From the NCBI GenBank assembly GCA_964604675.1, contig CAZSAT010000022.1:11383-75382 (forward strand): DNA of 64,000 bases, in the 5' to 3' direction. The first letter of the stretch is position 1. Each line of letters begins with the position of its first letter. Source of the DNA: CAZSAT01 sp964604675 (GTDB lineage Bacteria > Myxococcota_A > UBA796 > CAJQPC01). The notes beneath the pieces were generated by a model, which saw nothing but the letters and a program-made list of their open reading frames with translations, did no database searches and was not told where the DNA came from. The translations under genes were made by a program, and so were the position numbers. Shown here piece by piece: positions 40,921 to 49,371 of the stretch.

Positions 40921-42249
40921 CTAGATCGGGTTCTTCTCGCCGCTCAGCGCGGTGATCGTGGTCGTGAAGACCAGCAGATCGACGCCGTCGTCGAGCCCCA
41001 GCGGCACCCGCGAGGGCGAGTACAGGCCCCGCTCCACGAGCTCGTCGGCTTCGAAGCTCAAGGCGACCTCGGGCCCGCTGTAGGTGTAGCCGTCGTACTC
41101 GTGCACCCGGATGAGCGCCGGGCTGGACCGCACGTGGGCGTCCTCGGTGTAGTGCCCGTAGATCCACATGTGGCCGTCGAACAGGCTGGTGGTGCTCACG
41201 GTGGTGCGCTCCTGCACCACGTTCCCGAGGTCCGTCAGGCCGTCGACGAGGTCACCCTCCCAGCGATGCAGGCCCTCGCCCTGGGAGAGGTGCACGGCCC
41301 ACCCGGAGGTGCCACCGACCAGGTACGAGCTGGGCAAGACACCCGGGTACGGCCCGTCGAAGCCCAGCGGGAAGGGATCCGGGTCGGTCCCGATGCCGTC
41401 TTCCCAGGTCATGTAGAAGAGCTGGGAGGAGCGCTCGAAGCTCACCCCGTCCTTGCTGGTGGCCAGGAAGAGGGTCTGCGGATCGGGGTACTCGTCGCCG
41501 CCGTGGTCGGGGTCCTCCTGCGTGCCCTCGCTGGAGTTCAGCAGGGTCAGGTAGAAGGCGAGCCCACCCTCACCGTCCTCGATCACCTCGATGCCCGGGT
41601 CCACCACGTTGTCGTCGAGCAAGGTGGCGTCGGTCCCTCGGTACACCCACGCGTAGCCCGCCTCGCCCGCGAAGAGATCCGCTGCGCTCGCGCTGGTCAG
41701 GGCATCGCGAGGAAAGGCCAGGCTGGCGAAGCTGATGATGGTCTCGTCGCCCTTCACGGTGACGTTCCCTTCGTAGGCATCCTGGTAGTAGATGCGCAGC
41801 TCGAGCCAGTCCTCGCCGTCGCGCTCGCGCGGGATGAGCACCGGATCGGGCACCGACGCGTGGAGCGCCAGCTCGAAGTCCGAGATCGCCCAGCTGTCCC
41901 CCGACCCCAAGGCGAACATCACCTTGTGGTTGCACGGGTGCTCGTAGCGCTCGCACGCCATCTCCTCGTGGGTGGCGACGTCGGTGGTGCCGGCCCAGGG
42001 GTTGTCGGTGGGGCCGCTCGGGCCCGTGGTGTCCGCGGTGTCGGCCGCGGTGTCGTCCCCGCCCGCGGCACCGGAGTCGTCGGAGCCGCCCGGATCGTCG
42101 GCCTCTGCGTCGCCTTCATCTTCGAGCCCCACGTCCTCGCTGGACACCTCCAGTGAGACGCAGTCGCCGGAAGCGTGCAGCCCCTCTCCGGGACCGCAGG
42201 CCGGGGCTTCGGCACAGCCCAGGAACAAGAGACCGATCCACGTGCTCAT
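40921..42249 (-). CDS. Surface lipoprotein with GDCV motif and acidic linker
   Basis: A 442-residue lipoprotein. The leader MSTWIGLLFLGC gives lipidated Cys12. It is followed by the same C-x2-G-x-G-x4-GDCV-x-L segment seen in the FG-GAP lipoprotein at 29694-31610, and a long acidic DTAADTADTT-type linker to about residue 80. The remaining domain resembles five-bladed propeller glycan-binding/hydrolase folds by strand pattern (repeated W/Y-rich beta motifs with Asp), but no family signature is certain. It is convergent with the DUF4143 ATPase gene. Confidence 0.7.
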   Translation of the reverse strand: MSTWIGLLFLGCAEAPACGPGEGLHASGDCVSLEVSSEDVGLEDEGDAEADDPGGSDDSGAAGGDDTAADTADTTGPSGPTDNPWAGTTDVATHEEMACERYEHPCNHKVMFALGSGDSWAISDFELALHASVPDPVLIPRERDGEDWLELRIYYQDAYEGNVTVKGDETIISFASLAFPRDALTSASAADLFAGEAGYAWVYRGTDATLLDDNVVDPGIEVIEDGEGGLAFYLTLLNSSEGTQEDPDHGGDEYPDPQTLFLATSKDGVSFERSSQLFYMTWEDGIGTDPDPFPLGFDGPYPGVLPSSYLVGGTSGWAVHLSQGEGLHRWEGDLVDGLTDLGNVVQERTTVSTTSLFDGHMWIYGHYTEDAHVRSSPALIRVHEYDGYTYSGPEVALSFEADELVERGLYSPSRVPLGLDDGVDLLVFTTTITALSGEKNPI

Positions 42250-42408
42250 CTTGGCTCCGTTTCCGCTCAGGTGCAGCCCGGCCCCGATGGTTACACGCCG
42301 TGTCGCCGTTTCGAGGGGTGGTGCCTCACAAAGCCGCGAGAAAGCGGGTTTCCGAGGACTCGATCATCGAGGCGGATGGACGTACACTGGCCGTACAGGA
42401 GGACGGGG

Positions 42409-42687
42409 ATGGCAACTTCACGAGCGAGATCGAAGCGACTCGAGGTCCGCACTACCGCCGAGGAGCGGGCTCTGATCGACCGAGCGGTCGACGCGTCGGG
42501 CGTCGGACTCACGGAGTTCGTCATCGCGAATCTCACGGTGGCGGCTCGAAGCATCCTGGCCGACCGTACGCGGTTCGTCCTGGACGGAGCCGCCTTGGAG
42601 TGCTGGGAGGCGATCAACGCCCGGCCTTCCCGGGACCTGCCGGGGGTCAGGGCGCTCATGGCGCGCCCGTCACCGTTCGCCGACTGA
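42409..42687 (+). CDS. TacA-type (DUF1778) ribbon-helix-helix antitoxin
   Basis: A 92-residue DNA-binding antitoxin. The N-terminal RHH is RLEVRTTAEERALIDRAVDA, and the C-terminal segment (TRFVLDGAALECWEAI) matches the toxin-neutralising part of DUF1778 proteins. AGGAGG precedes the ATG by six bases. Just upstream, GTAC-N7-GTAC (around 42382-42396) may be its operator. In intact systems it binds and represses its own promoter together with the GNAT toxin encoded next. Confidence 0.85.
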   Translation: MATSRARSKRLEVRTTAEERALIDRAVDASGVGLTEFVIANLTVAARSILADRTRFVLDGAALECWEAINARPSRDLPGVRALMARPSPFAD

Positions 42688-42694
42688 CATCGCC

Positions 42695-43204
42695 GTGGCG
42701 TATGTCGCACCCGTGCCTCTGACACGCGACCATCTCCTGGACGACTTCGCCTGTCGGTCGGAGGAGCAGACGCGGTAGCTGGTGCGCCACCCCCGCCAGT
42801 CGACGTCGATGGGCTTGACCCGCGTGTTCGTGGTCACCGAGACGAGCGACCCGGCCGTGGTCGCGTACTACGCTTGGACGATGGCCCAGGTCGAGCGGGA
42901 AGCGTCCCCCGCGAGGCTCCTCAAGGGGGCCGGACGCTACCCGCAACCAGTTGCCCTCCTTGCCCGCCTGGGAGTCCACCTCGACCATGAGGGACGGGGC
43001 CTCGGTGCCGCCCTCCTCCGCGATGTCCTGCTGCGCCTCGTCGCTGTCGGGACGGAGATCGGCTGCCGAGGCCTCCTGATCCACGCGGAGACCAACGACG
43101 CTCGCGACTTCTACCAACACCTGATCCCCGAAATCGAGCCGAGTCCGACCGACGAGCTTCACCTCCTTCTGCCGATGAAAGACGTACTCAGGACGGTGCG
43201 CTGA
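42695..43204 (+). pseudogene. TacT-type GNAT toxin interrupted by TAG
   Basis: Read in one frame from GTG at 42695 this encodes a tRNA-acetylating GNAT toxin. The N-terminus reads VPLTRDHLLDDFAC, then SEEQTR, a TAG at 42776-42778, and LVRHPRQSTSMGLTRVFVV. In the family the stop position is a conserved Trp (WL, followed by RxxA), so TGG to TAG is the likely lesion. The rest is intact: acetyl-CoA loop RLGVHLDHEGRGLGAALL and the C-terminal EPSPTDELHLLLPMKDV. Restart at GTG 42782 would make a 140-residue protein missing the first 29 codons, probably inactive. The antitoxin gene seven bases upstream is intact. Confidence 0.85.
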
Positions 43205-43313
43205 CGGTGGTGGACAGGCGGAGCGACGAGCGGGGCGATTGTCCGCATTGGCCGCACGCCTCACCGACGATCCGACCCTGACCTCCAGCCTGCTCCGCCT
43301 GTGGCGTTGAGTG

Positions 43314-46300
43314 TCACCAGCCGCCGAGAGGCCCGCCGTAGGCACCCATGTCGGACGTGCTCCCATCCACGTCCAGGACCGAGGGATCGCCTGCATCGAT
43401 CAACGCGCTCGTAGACGCCAGGCGGAAGTCGCCGCCCTCGGCGTCCACGAAGTCCGGGTCCACGGCCACGTTGCCCGAGGTGCCCGTGGCGTCGGTCATG
43501 CTGTGGAAGTCCTCGTCGTTGCCGTACACGTTGCCGTAGGTGACCGTGAGGGTGCCACCCTCGTAGTCGTAGGCCGCGCCGCCGAGGTTCGAGGTGGCGA
43601 TGGTGTTCACCACCTCCACGACCCCGCCGTTGTCGATCGTGAGGAAGGCGCCGTCGGCGCAGTCGTTGGCATGACCCACCACGTTGGCCACCGTGACCTC
43701 GGCCGCCGCCAGGTCCATCGCGCCGCCCTCGCTCGTGCAGGTGTTGCCCGTGAAGACCGAGTTCGTGATCGCGACAAAGCTCGTGTACTGGTTGCCGTAG
43801 CTGTCGTAGGGAGCGTCGGCGACGCAGATCGCACCCCCGTCCCGGCCGTGGTTGTCGGTGAAGGTCGAGGTGGTGATCGTGACGGTGTAGGGATCGTTGT
43901 CGATGCCGATGGCCCCACCGCAGCCCGTGGACGTGTTCTGGTCGAACACGTTGTCGGACCAGGTCATCACGTCTTCGTTGAGCCAGCTGTGGATCGCGCC
44001 GCCGTTGTAGGCGGTGTTGTTCGTGAAGGTGTTGCCGGTGATGGGCGTGGCGTCGTTGTCGAGCTCCACGGCTCCGCCAGCATCGCCGGCGTCGTTGCCG
44101 GTGAAGGTGTTGTCGGCCACGTAGTTGGCGTCGTGGCTCATCTTCAGCCCGCCGCCGTCGTCGCCGCAGACGTTGCTGTCGAAGGTGTTGTCGGTGATAA
44201 CCATGTTGCTGACGAAGATGCGCACGCCCCCGCCGTCGTCGCCTGCGTCGTTGTCGGTCACCAGGTTGTTGCTGAAGGTGCCCGAGCACTGGTTGCAGTA
44301 GAAGCCGGCGCCGTCTTCGTAGATCACGTTGCTGTCGAAGGTGTTGCCGTCGATCAGGCCACTGTGCCCGATCACGTAGGCGCCGCCTCCGTGGTAGTCG
44401 CTGGTGTTGTTCGAGAAGGTGTTGTCGGTGATGTCGCCGGAGCCGTAGTAGAGCAGCCCGCCGCCACCGGATCCTGGGCCGTACCCGCTCTCGCTCGGCT
44501 CGTCGGCCTCGTTGTCGTCGAAGGTGTTGCCGGTCAGCTCGTGCGACGCGGTGATCCAGGCCCCGCCCCCTTCCTCCCGGGCGCGGTTGCCGCTGAACAG
44601 CGAGTCGCTGATCACGCCGCTGCCACCGTAGGCGTACAGTCCGCCACCCGCGGTGCCCGTGTTGTCGGTGAAGCTGGAGCCGGCGACGTCGAGCACACAG
44701 TCGGCGGCGTGGAGGCCTCCCCCGTCGCCGCTGACGGTGTTGTCGTGCGCCGCCACGTCGACCAGCTCCAAAGACGCGCCGTCGCACGCGAGGCCGCCGC
44801 CGTCGTCGGTGTCGCCGCCGGTGAGCGTGAAGCCTTCGAGGGTGAGGCTGCCGGCCGACAGCGTGATGGCCCGGCCGCTGCCATCGGCATCGATGGTGGT
44901 GCCGGCGCTCCCGGCCTCGGACACGAGCCAGAGGTCGGCGTCGGGCACGACCACCTCCTCGGTGTAGGTGCCCGCACAGACCACGACCGTGAAGCCCGTT
45001 GCGGCGTTGTCGACGCCGTCCTGGATGGTGCTCCAGGTGCCTCCGGTGGCGCACACCGTGACGTCGTCTTCCCAGCCGTTGCAGTCCTGGTCGACGCCAT
45101 CGGCGGTGGAGCCTTCGCTGGCTCCGGGGTTCACCGCCGCGTTGGCGTCGTCGCAGTCGTCTCCGCCGCAGGCCTCGTCGTCGTAGCCGTCGCCGTCGTC
45201 ATCGCCGCAGCCCGTGCAGTCCTCGGCAAGCGCGGCGTCGGTGTCGTCGCAGTCGCTGGCGTCGCGCACGTAGCCCGACGGCCAGTCGCACTGCACCAGG
45301 GTGCTCGCGGCATCGCCGTAGCCATCCCCGTCGGCGTCGGCGAACCACTCGGTGTCGGGGTTGCGCCAGACGTTGCCGTCGTTGCAGTCGTCGGCGTTGC
45401 GCACGTAGCCCGTGGGGAAGTCGCACTGCAGCAGCACGTCGGCCGGGTCGCCGTAGCCATCCCCGTCGGCATCGGCGTACCAGTCGGTCTCGGGGTTGCG
45501 CCAGTAGTTCTCGTCGTTGCAGTCGTCCCCGCCGCAGGCGGCGTCCTCGTACCCGTCGCCGTCGGCGTCGGCGCAGGTCTCGCAGGTCAGGGTGAGGGCC
45601 GCGTCGGTGTCGTCGCAGTCGCTGGCGTTGCGCACGTAGCCGCCCGGGGCCTCGCACTGCACCAGGCTGTCGGCCAGGTCGCCGTAGCCATCCCCGTCCG
45701 CATCGGCGTACCAGTCGGTGTCGGGGTTGCGCCAGCGGTTGTCGTCGTTGCAGTCGTCGCCACCGCAGGCGGCGTCCTCGTAGCCGTCGCCGTCGGCGTC
45801 TTCGCAGCTGCCGCAGCCGTCGTTGGCGGCGCCGGGGGTGCCGTGGTCGCCGTCGCCGTAGGTGGAGGTGGCGTTGCACCAGGCGGCGCCCTCGTCGTTC
45901 GAGGCGCTGTCGAGCGCGCTCGTGTCGAGGCTCATGCTGTACCCGGCGCTGTCGGGGAAGGTGGCGCCGTCGTCCCAGGCGACGGTGTCGAGCACGGTGC
46001 TGCCGTTGTAGAGGAAGAGCGAGTCGCTGCCGTTGCGCAGGTAGTGGCCACTCCAGGTGAGGTCGGCGGGCACGCCGCCGTTGTCGGTGTCGCGCGAAGC
46101 GATGACCGCGTAGTCGCCGGCGTCGAGCACGAAGCCCGAGGTGATGGAGAAGGCCTCGCCCTGCACGGCCTCGCTGGTGTCGAAGACCTCGAGGCCCGCG
46201 AGGTCCACGCTCCCGCCGCTGGCGTTGAACACCTCGAACCACTCGCCGCGCCAGTCGAGCACCTGGTCGGGGTTGGCCATCACCTCGCTGATCACGAGGT

Positions 46301-46442
46301 CGCCTTCGACCAGGTCGTCGATGGCCAGCTCGGCGCCGGCGGTGTCGCCGGTGCGGAGCCCGCGGAGATCCGCCTGGCCTTCGGGGGACGAGGGCGGGGC
46401 ACAGCCCGCTGCGACCGTGAGCGCCAGGATGAATCCACGCAT
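43314..46442 (-). CDS. Surface lipoprotein: lamin-tail, MopE-like repeats, parallel beta-helix
   Basis: A 1,042-residue lipoprotein. Leader MRGFILALTVAAGC has a normal basic N-region (Cys14). A lamin-tail domain spans about 45-190 (LVISEVMANPDQVLDWRGEWFEVFN). From about 195 to 400 there are four Asp-rich modules of the form GYxRNASDCDD / DWYADADGDGYGD, as in calcium- or metal-binding MopE-like proteins. The remainder is a right-handed parallel beta-helix with many G-G-G/A-x and ITxNTFxxNxx rungs, similar to polymorphic outer-membrane repeats. GGAGG precedes the ATG. It is a probable surface adhesin or metal-binding coat. Confidence 0.88.
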   Translation of the reverse strand: MRGFILALTVAAGCAPPSSPEGQADLRGLRTGDTAGAELAIDDLVEGDLVISEVMANPDQVLDWRGEWFEVFNASGGSVDLAGLEVFDTSEAVQGEAFSITSGFVLDAGDYAVIASRDTDNGGVPADLTWSGHYLRNGSDSLFLYNGSTVLDTVAWDDGATFPDSAGYSMSLDTSALDSASNDEGAAWCNATSTYGDGDHGTPGAANDGCGSCEDADGDGYEDAACGGDDCNDDNRWRNPDTDWYADADGDGYGDLADSLVQCEAPGGYVRNASDCDDTDAALTLTCETCADADGDGYEDAACGGDDCNDENYWRNPETDWYADADGDGYGDPADVLLQCDFPTGYVRNADDCNDGNVWRNPDTEWFADADGDGYGDAASTLVQCDWPSGYVRDASDCDDTDAALAEDCTGCGDDDGDGYDDEACGGDDCDDANAAVNPGASEGSTADGVDQDCNGWEDDVTVCATGGTWSTIQDGVDNAATGFTVVVCAGTYTEEVVVPDADLWLVSEAGSAGTTIDADGSGRAITLSAGSLTLEGFTLTGGDTDDGGGLACDGASLELVDVAAHDNTVSGDGGGLHAADCVLDVAGSSFTDNTGTAGGGLYAYGGSGVISDSLFSGNRAREEGGGAWITASHELTGNTFDDNEADEPSESGYGPGSGGGGLLYYGSGDITDNTFSNNTSDYHGGGAYVIGHSGLIDGNTFDSNVIYEDGAGFYCNQCSGTFSNNLVTDNDAGDDGGGVRIFVSNMVITDNTFDSNVCGDDGGGLKMSHDANYVADNTFTGNDAGDAGGAVELDNDATPITGNTFTNNTAYNGGAIHSWLNEDVMTWSDNVFDQNTSTGCGGAIGIDNDPYTVTITTSTFTDNHGRDGGAICVADAPYDSYGNQYTSFVAITNSVFTGNTCTSEGGAMDLAAAEVTVANVVGHANDCADGAFLTIDNGGVVEVVNTIATSNLGGAAYDYEGGTLTVTYGNVYGNDEDFHSMTDATGTSGNVAVDPDFVDAEGGDFRLASTSALIDAGDPSVLDVDGSTSDMGAYGGPLGGW

Positions 46443-46557
46443 GGCCCCTCCTGGGCGCGCTTCGTGATGCCTCAGGATCGTGTGTACCACCAACGGGCGG
46501 GCGGGAGGAAGGGGTTTGGGTTGGGTGGGTGGTGCAGGTGACGCAGCTCTGCTCGCC

Positions 46558-47787
46558 TCAGACCACCCGCCACCAGGGCGCGGCCACGATGCCTTCCGAC
46601 ATGCGGAAGGTCTCCGTGCCCGCGTGGAGCAGGAGGCACCCTGCGACCGACGCGCCGTACTCAGCACGGAAGGCCCTCAGGTGCCGGACGTCGCCCGGAG
46701 AGGGTCGGGTGGTCGCCTTGACCTCGACGCCGAGGAGCCGGTCGCCGACTTCCACGACGAGGTCGACCTCCTGGCCAGACGCGGTGCGCCAGTGGAGCAC
46801 CTGCGCTCGGGGACCCGGGCGCGCGTCGGCCCAGGCCATCAGATCGTTCACGATCAGGTTCTCGAGGTGGACGCCGCCGGGCTGGGCACCCCCGAGGTGC
46901 AGCGCCAACGCCGTGTCGGCCCAGTACAGCTTGGGCGCCTTGATGAGACGCTTCGTGCGGTTCACCGCATAGGGCTCCAGCCTCACGATCAGGTGCGAGG
47001 TCTCGAGCAGCCCGAGGTGGCGCATGACCGTGCTCGAGGGCATGCCGACATCCCGTCCCAGCTCGGCCTGGTTCAAGAGTCCACCCGTGCGCAACGCAGC
47101 CGCCCGCATCAGACGCCGAAAGTCCGGCAGGCTCTGAACGCTCGACAGGTCCCTGAGGTCGCGTTCGAGGTAGGTGCGGACGTAGCCCTCGAGCCACGTC
47201 GAGCGGGCCGCATCCGACGCCAGCTCGAGGGCCGGCACCGGGAAGCCACCGCGCCGAGCCAGCTCAGACCAGTCCTCGGCGGGCACCGTGCCCTCCCTCA
47301 AGAGATCCGGCCACCGAGAGACCTCGTGGTTCAGCAAGTCGGTCCAACGGCCCGCACACCCCAAGCCGAGCTGCTCGCGCCGGGTCAAGGGATGGAGGGT
47401 GCGGTAGGCGGCACGTCCAGCGAGGGAGTCGGCCACGGTCTTCATCAGGAGCAGGTTCGCCGACCCGGTGAGCAAGAAGCGGCCCCGCCGGCGGGGTCGA
47501 TCCCTGTCGACGAGCGACTTGACGGCCAGGAGGAGGTCAGGCTCCCGCTGGACCTCGTCGAGGGTGAGCTCGGGATGGCGTTGGAGGAGATCGTGCGGCG
47601 CCTCGGCCGCCTGCACGCGCACGTCGAAGTCGTCCAGCGTGAGGTACGGACGGCCCGACAACAGCCCGCTCTCGCGGGCGAGGGTGCTCTTCCCCGCCTG
47701 GCGAGCGCCCGTGAGCACCACGACCGGGAAGGTCTCGAGGTCCGATGGGAGAACCTGGCTGACCAGGCGTGGGAGGTAGGCGGCCAT
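46558..47787 (-). CDS. AAA ATPase with DUF4143 (second copy)
   Basis: A 409-residue AAA_14/DUF4143 ATPase. Walker A GARQAGKST is at residues 27-35, Walker B-like LTLDEVQRE near 74, and LLTGSANLLLMK near 101. The C-terminal nuclease-fold motif is GQEVDLVVEVG...LGVEVKA near 345-365. It is a diverged relative of the copy at 39532-40896, about 45 residues shorter, without the palindrome upstream. ATG 47787 (MAAYLPR) matches the usual family N-terminus; a TTG at 47820 would add 11 residues. Function not established. Confidence 0.85.
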   Translation of the reverse strand: MAAYLPRLVSQVLPSDLETFPVVVLTGARQAGKSTLARESGLLSGRPYLTLDDFDVRVQAAEAPHDLLQRHPELTLDEVQREPDLLLAVKSLVDRDRPRRRGRFLLTGSANLLLMKTVADSLAGRAAYRTLHPLTRREQLGLGCAGRWTDLLNHEVSRWPDLLREGTVPAEDWSELARRGGFPVPALELASDAARSTWLEGYVRTYLERDLRDLSSVQSLPDFRRLMRAAALRTGGLLNQAELGRDVGMPSSTVMRHLGLLETSHLIVRLEPYAVNRTKRLIKAPKLYWADTALALHLGGAQPGGVHLENLIVNDLMAWADARPGPRAQVLHWRTASGQEVDLVVEVGDRLLGVEVKATTRPSPGDVRHLRAFRAEYGASVAGCLLLHAGTETFRMSEGIVAAPWWRVV

Positions 47788-47940
47788 GCCGAAGGGTACC
47801 ACCAGAAAGCTGACAATCAACCACGACGCGACGGATTATCCACCACCACATGCACGAACACACTCCCGGCCACGGGCCCGAACCCTCCAGATCGACCAGG
47901 CGGGAACGAGGGCGCTGCGGGCCCGGTCTGGGCCGAAGGG

Positions 47941-48327
47941 CTAGGTGTCTGACGTCGCCGGGGCCTGCTCGGCCTGCTCGGCCACCTTCGCGTGGACCTC
48001 GGCCATGTCGAGGGCCTTCACCTTGGTGAGCACCTCCTCGAGGGCTTCAGCCGGCAACGCACCGGGCTGCGAGTACAGCAGCACCTGCTCCCGGAAGATC
48101 ATCAGCATCGGGATGCTGCGGATCTGGAAGTGGGCGGCCAGGGCCTGCTGGGCCTCGGTGTCCACCTTGGCGAAGAGGGCGTCGGGGTGCTTCTCGCTCG
48201 CCGCCTCGTAGGTGGGCGCGAAGGTGCGGCACGGCCCGCACCAGCTGGCCCAGAAGTCGACGAGCACGATGTCGTGTTGCTGGATCGCTTCGCCGAAGGT
48301 CTCGGCGGTGAGGTCGGTGGTGGCCAC
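47941..48327 (-). CDS. Thioredoxin
   Basis: A 128-residue thioredoxin. The active site WCGPC is at 29-33, the cis-Pro loop is SIPMLM near 73, and the fold is complete. A 20-residue C-terminal tail rich in Ala, Glu and Gln extends beyond classical thioredoxin. GTG at 48327 is chosen because GGAG is four bases upstream and it begins the domain as in family members; the frame is open further upstream. It acts in cytosolic disulfide reduction. Confidence 0.9.
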   Translation of the reverse strand: MATTDLTAETFGEAIQQHDIVLVDFWASWCGPCRTFAPTYEAASEKHPDALFAKVDTEAQQALAAHFQIRSIPMLMIFREQVLLYSQPGALPAEALEEVLTKVKALDMAEVHAKVAEQAEQAPATSDT

Positions 48328-48531
48328 GGGACTCCAGGGGGCACGGCTACGAGGAACAGAGGCGGGACTCATAGCCGGTCGGCTGGGTGGTCGCTGGAGA
48401 CGAGCGACAGCGTCCGAGGCCGCGCTCGTGGCTGGCGCCGTCGAAACCTCCGGCACGGGATCGGCCGCCAGCTCGTTGCGCGCCACCGCCGCCTTCCACT
48501 GGCTCGAAGGAAGCGCATGGTCAGCCGAAGC

Positions 48532-48948
48532 TCATCGGAGCTCGCAGCGAGTGGAGGCCATGTCCTCGTACTCGGCGATCGGCTTCCTGCGGTCGGTGTC
48601 GGGATCGACCACCTGCGCCTGCAGATCAGCAAGCCACGTGCGGTCGTCGCCGTCCGCGCTGTCCGCGAAGTCCTCAGTGAGGTCGACAAAGCGCTCCCAA
48701 CGGTCCCGCGCCACCTTCAACTTGGCGACCATCTCCTCGGCTTCCTCCACCGGGAAGTAGCAGCTCAGACTCCCCGAGCCCTTGCACAGGCTCGCGCTTC
48801 GGGACAGTGGGATGTAGACGAGCTGCTTCTCGGCAAACTCCTGCGTGGCATTGCAGCTGTCTACGGCGGCCCTCACCAAGGCGTCCTGCGAGGGCGGAGG
48901 CGCAGCGGACACATCGGGGGAAGCGAAGAGAAGGAAGAGGGAGAACAT
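48532..48948 (-). CDS. Small exported protein of unknown family
   Basis: A 138-residue protein with a short uncharged signal (MFSLFLLFASPDVSA) and good Shine-Dalgarno (GGAG, six bases before ATG). The mature part is helical and contains four Cys (DSCNAT, SLCKGS, LSCYFP and TRCELR), which may form disulfides in the periplasm. No family was recognised. It lies 204 bases upstream of thioredoxin on the same strand. Confidence 0.65.
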   Translation of the reverse strand: MFSLFLLFASPDVSAAPPPSQDALVRAAVDSCNATQEFAEKQLVYIPLSRSASLCKGSGSLSCYFPVEEAEEMVAKLKVARDRWERFVDLTEDFADSADGDDRTWLADLQAQVVDPDTDRRKPIAEYEDMASTRCELR

Positions 48949-49058
48949 CGGGGGCTCCGGGTGTGCCGACAACGCATTGCCTGGGTGGTCCCCGCTTGCC
49001 GCCGCCAGACCCGAGCAACCCAGCGTCACACCTCGGCCGCCCACGGCCATGTCGGAGC

Positions 49059-49352
49059 ATGTTCATCGGTCCCAAGATCCCGCCGCCGCCGCAACGCGAC
49101 CCCCGGCCCTTCAAGCCCATCGAAGCACCCAGCCCGTCCGCGTCGGAGGGGCTGATCTGCCCCAACTGCCAGGCAGCCTTCGGCTTCGGAGAGGTCTGCC
49201 CGACCTGCGACGTGCTGCTGGTCGGCGCGAGCTTCGTCGAGGGGGCGCTGCGGGAAGGAGCCAACGCCGCCTACGAGCCGCGCGCCCAGGGGGCGGTGTT
49301 CGTGGCAGGGGCGCTGGTGTTCGTGCTCGGCCTCTGGGCGCTGTTGCTCTGA
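49059..49352 (+). CDS. Small zinc-ribbon membrane protein
   Basis: A 97-residue protein with a Pro-rich N-terminus (MFIGPKIPPPPQRD), a CPNC...CPTC zinc ribbon at about residues 34-50, and a C-terminal transmembrane helix (about 78-95). The GGAG before ATG 49059 is unusually close (one base), so the start may be slightly different. It is convergent with the cyclotransferase gene. Function unknown. Confidence 0.6.
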   Translation: MFIGPKIPPPPQRDPRPFKPIEAPSPSASEGLICPNCQAAFGFGEVCPTCDVLLVGASFVEGALREGANAAYEPRAQGAVFVAGALVFVLGLWALLL

Positions 49353-49371
49353 CAGGGCCATCGCCGCCTCC

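Noticed and set aside
40897..40930. Short CGTCG...CGACG hairpin between convergent genes as terminator
   Set aside because: Only five base pairs and no T-run; too weak in DNA of this composition.
43311..46541. 1,076-codon plus-strand frame opposite the beta-helix gene
   Set aside because: Antisense shadow; Val/Ala-rich with no recognisable domain, whereas the minus strand has signal peptide, lamin-tail and beta-helix.
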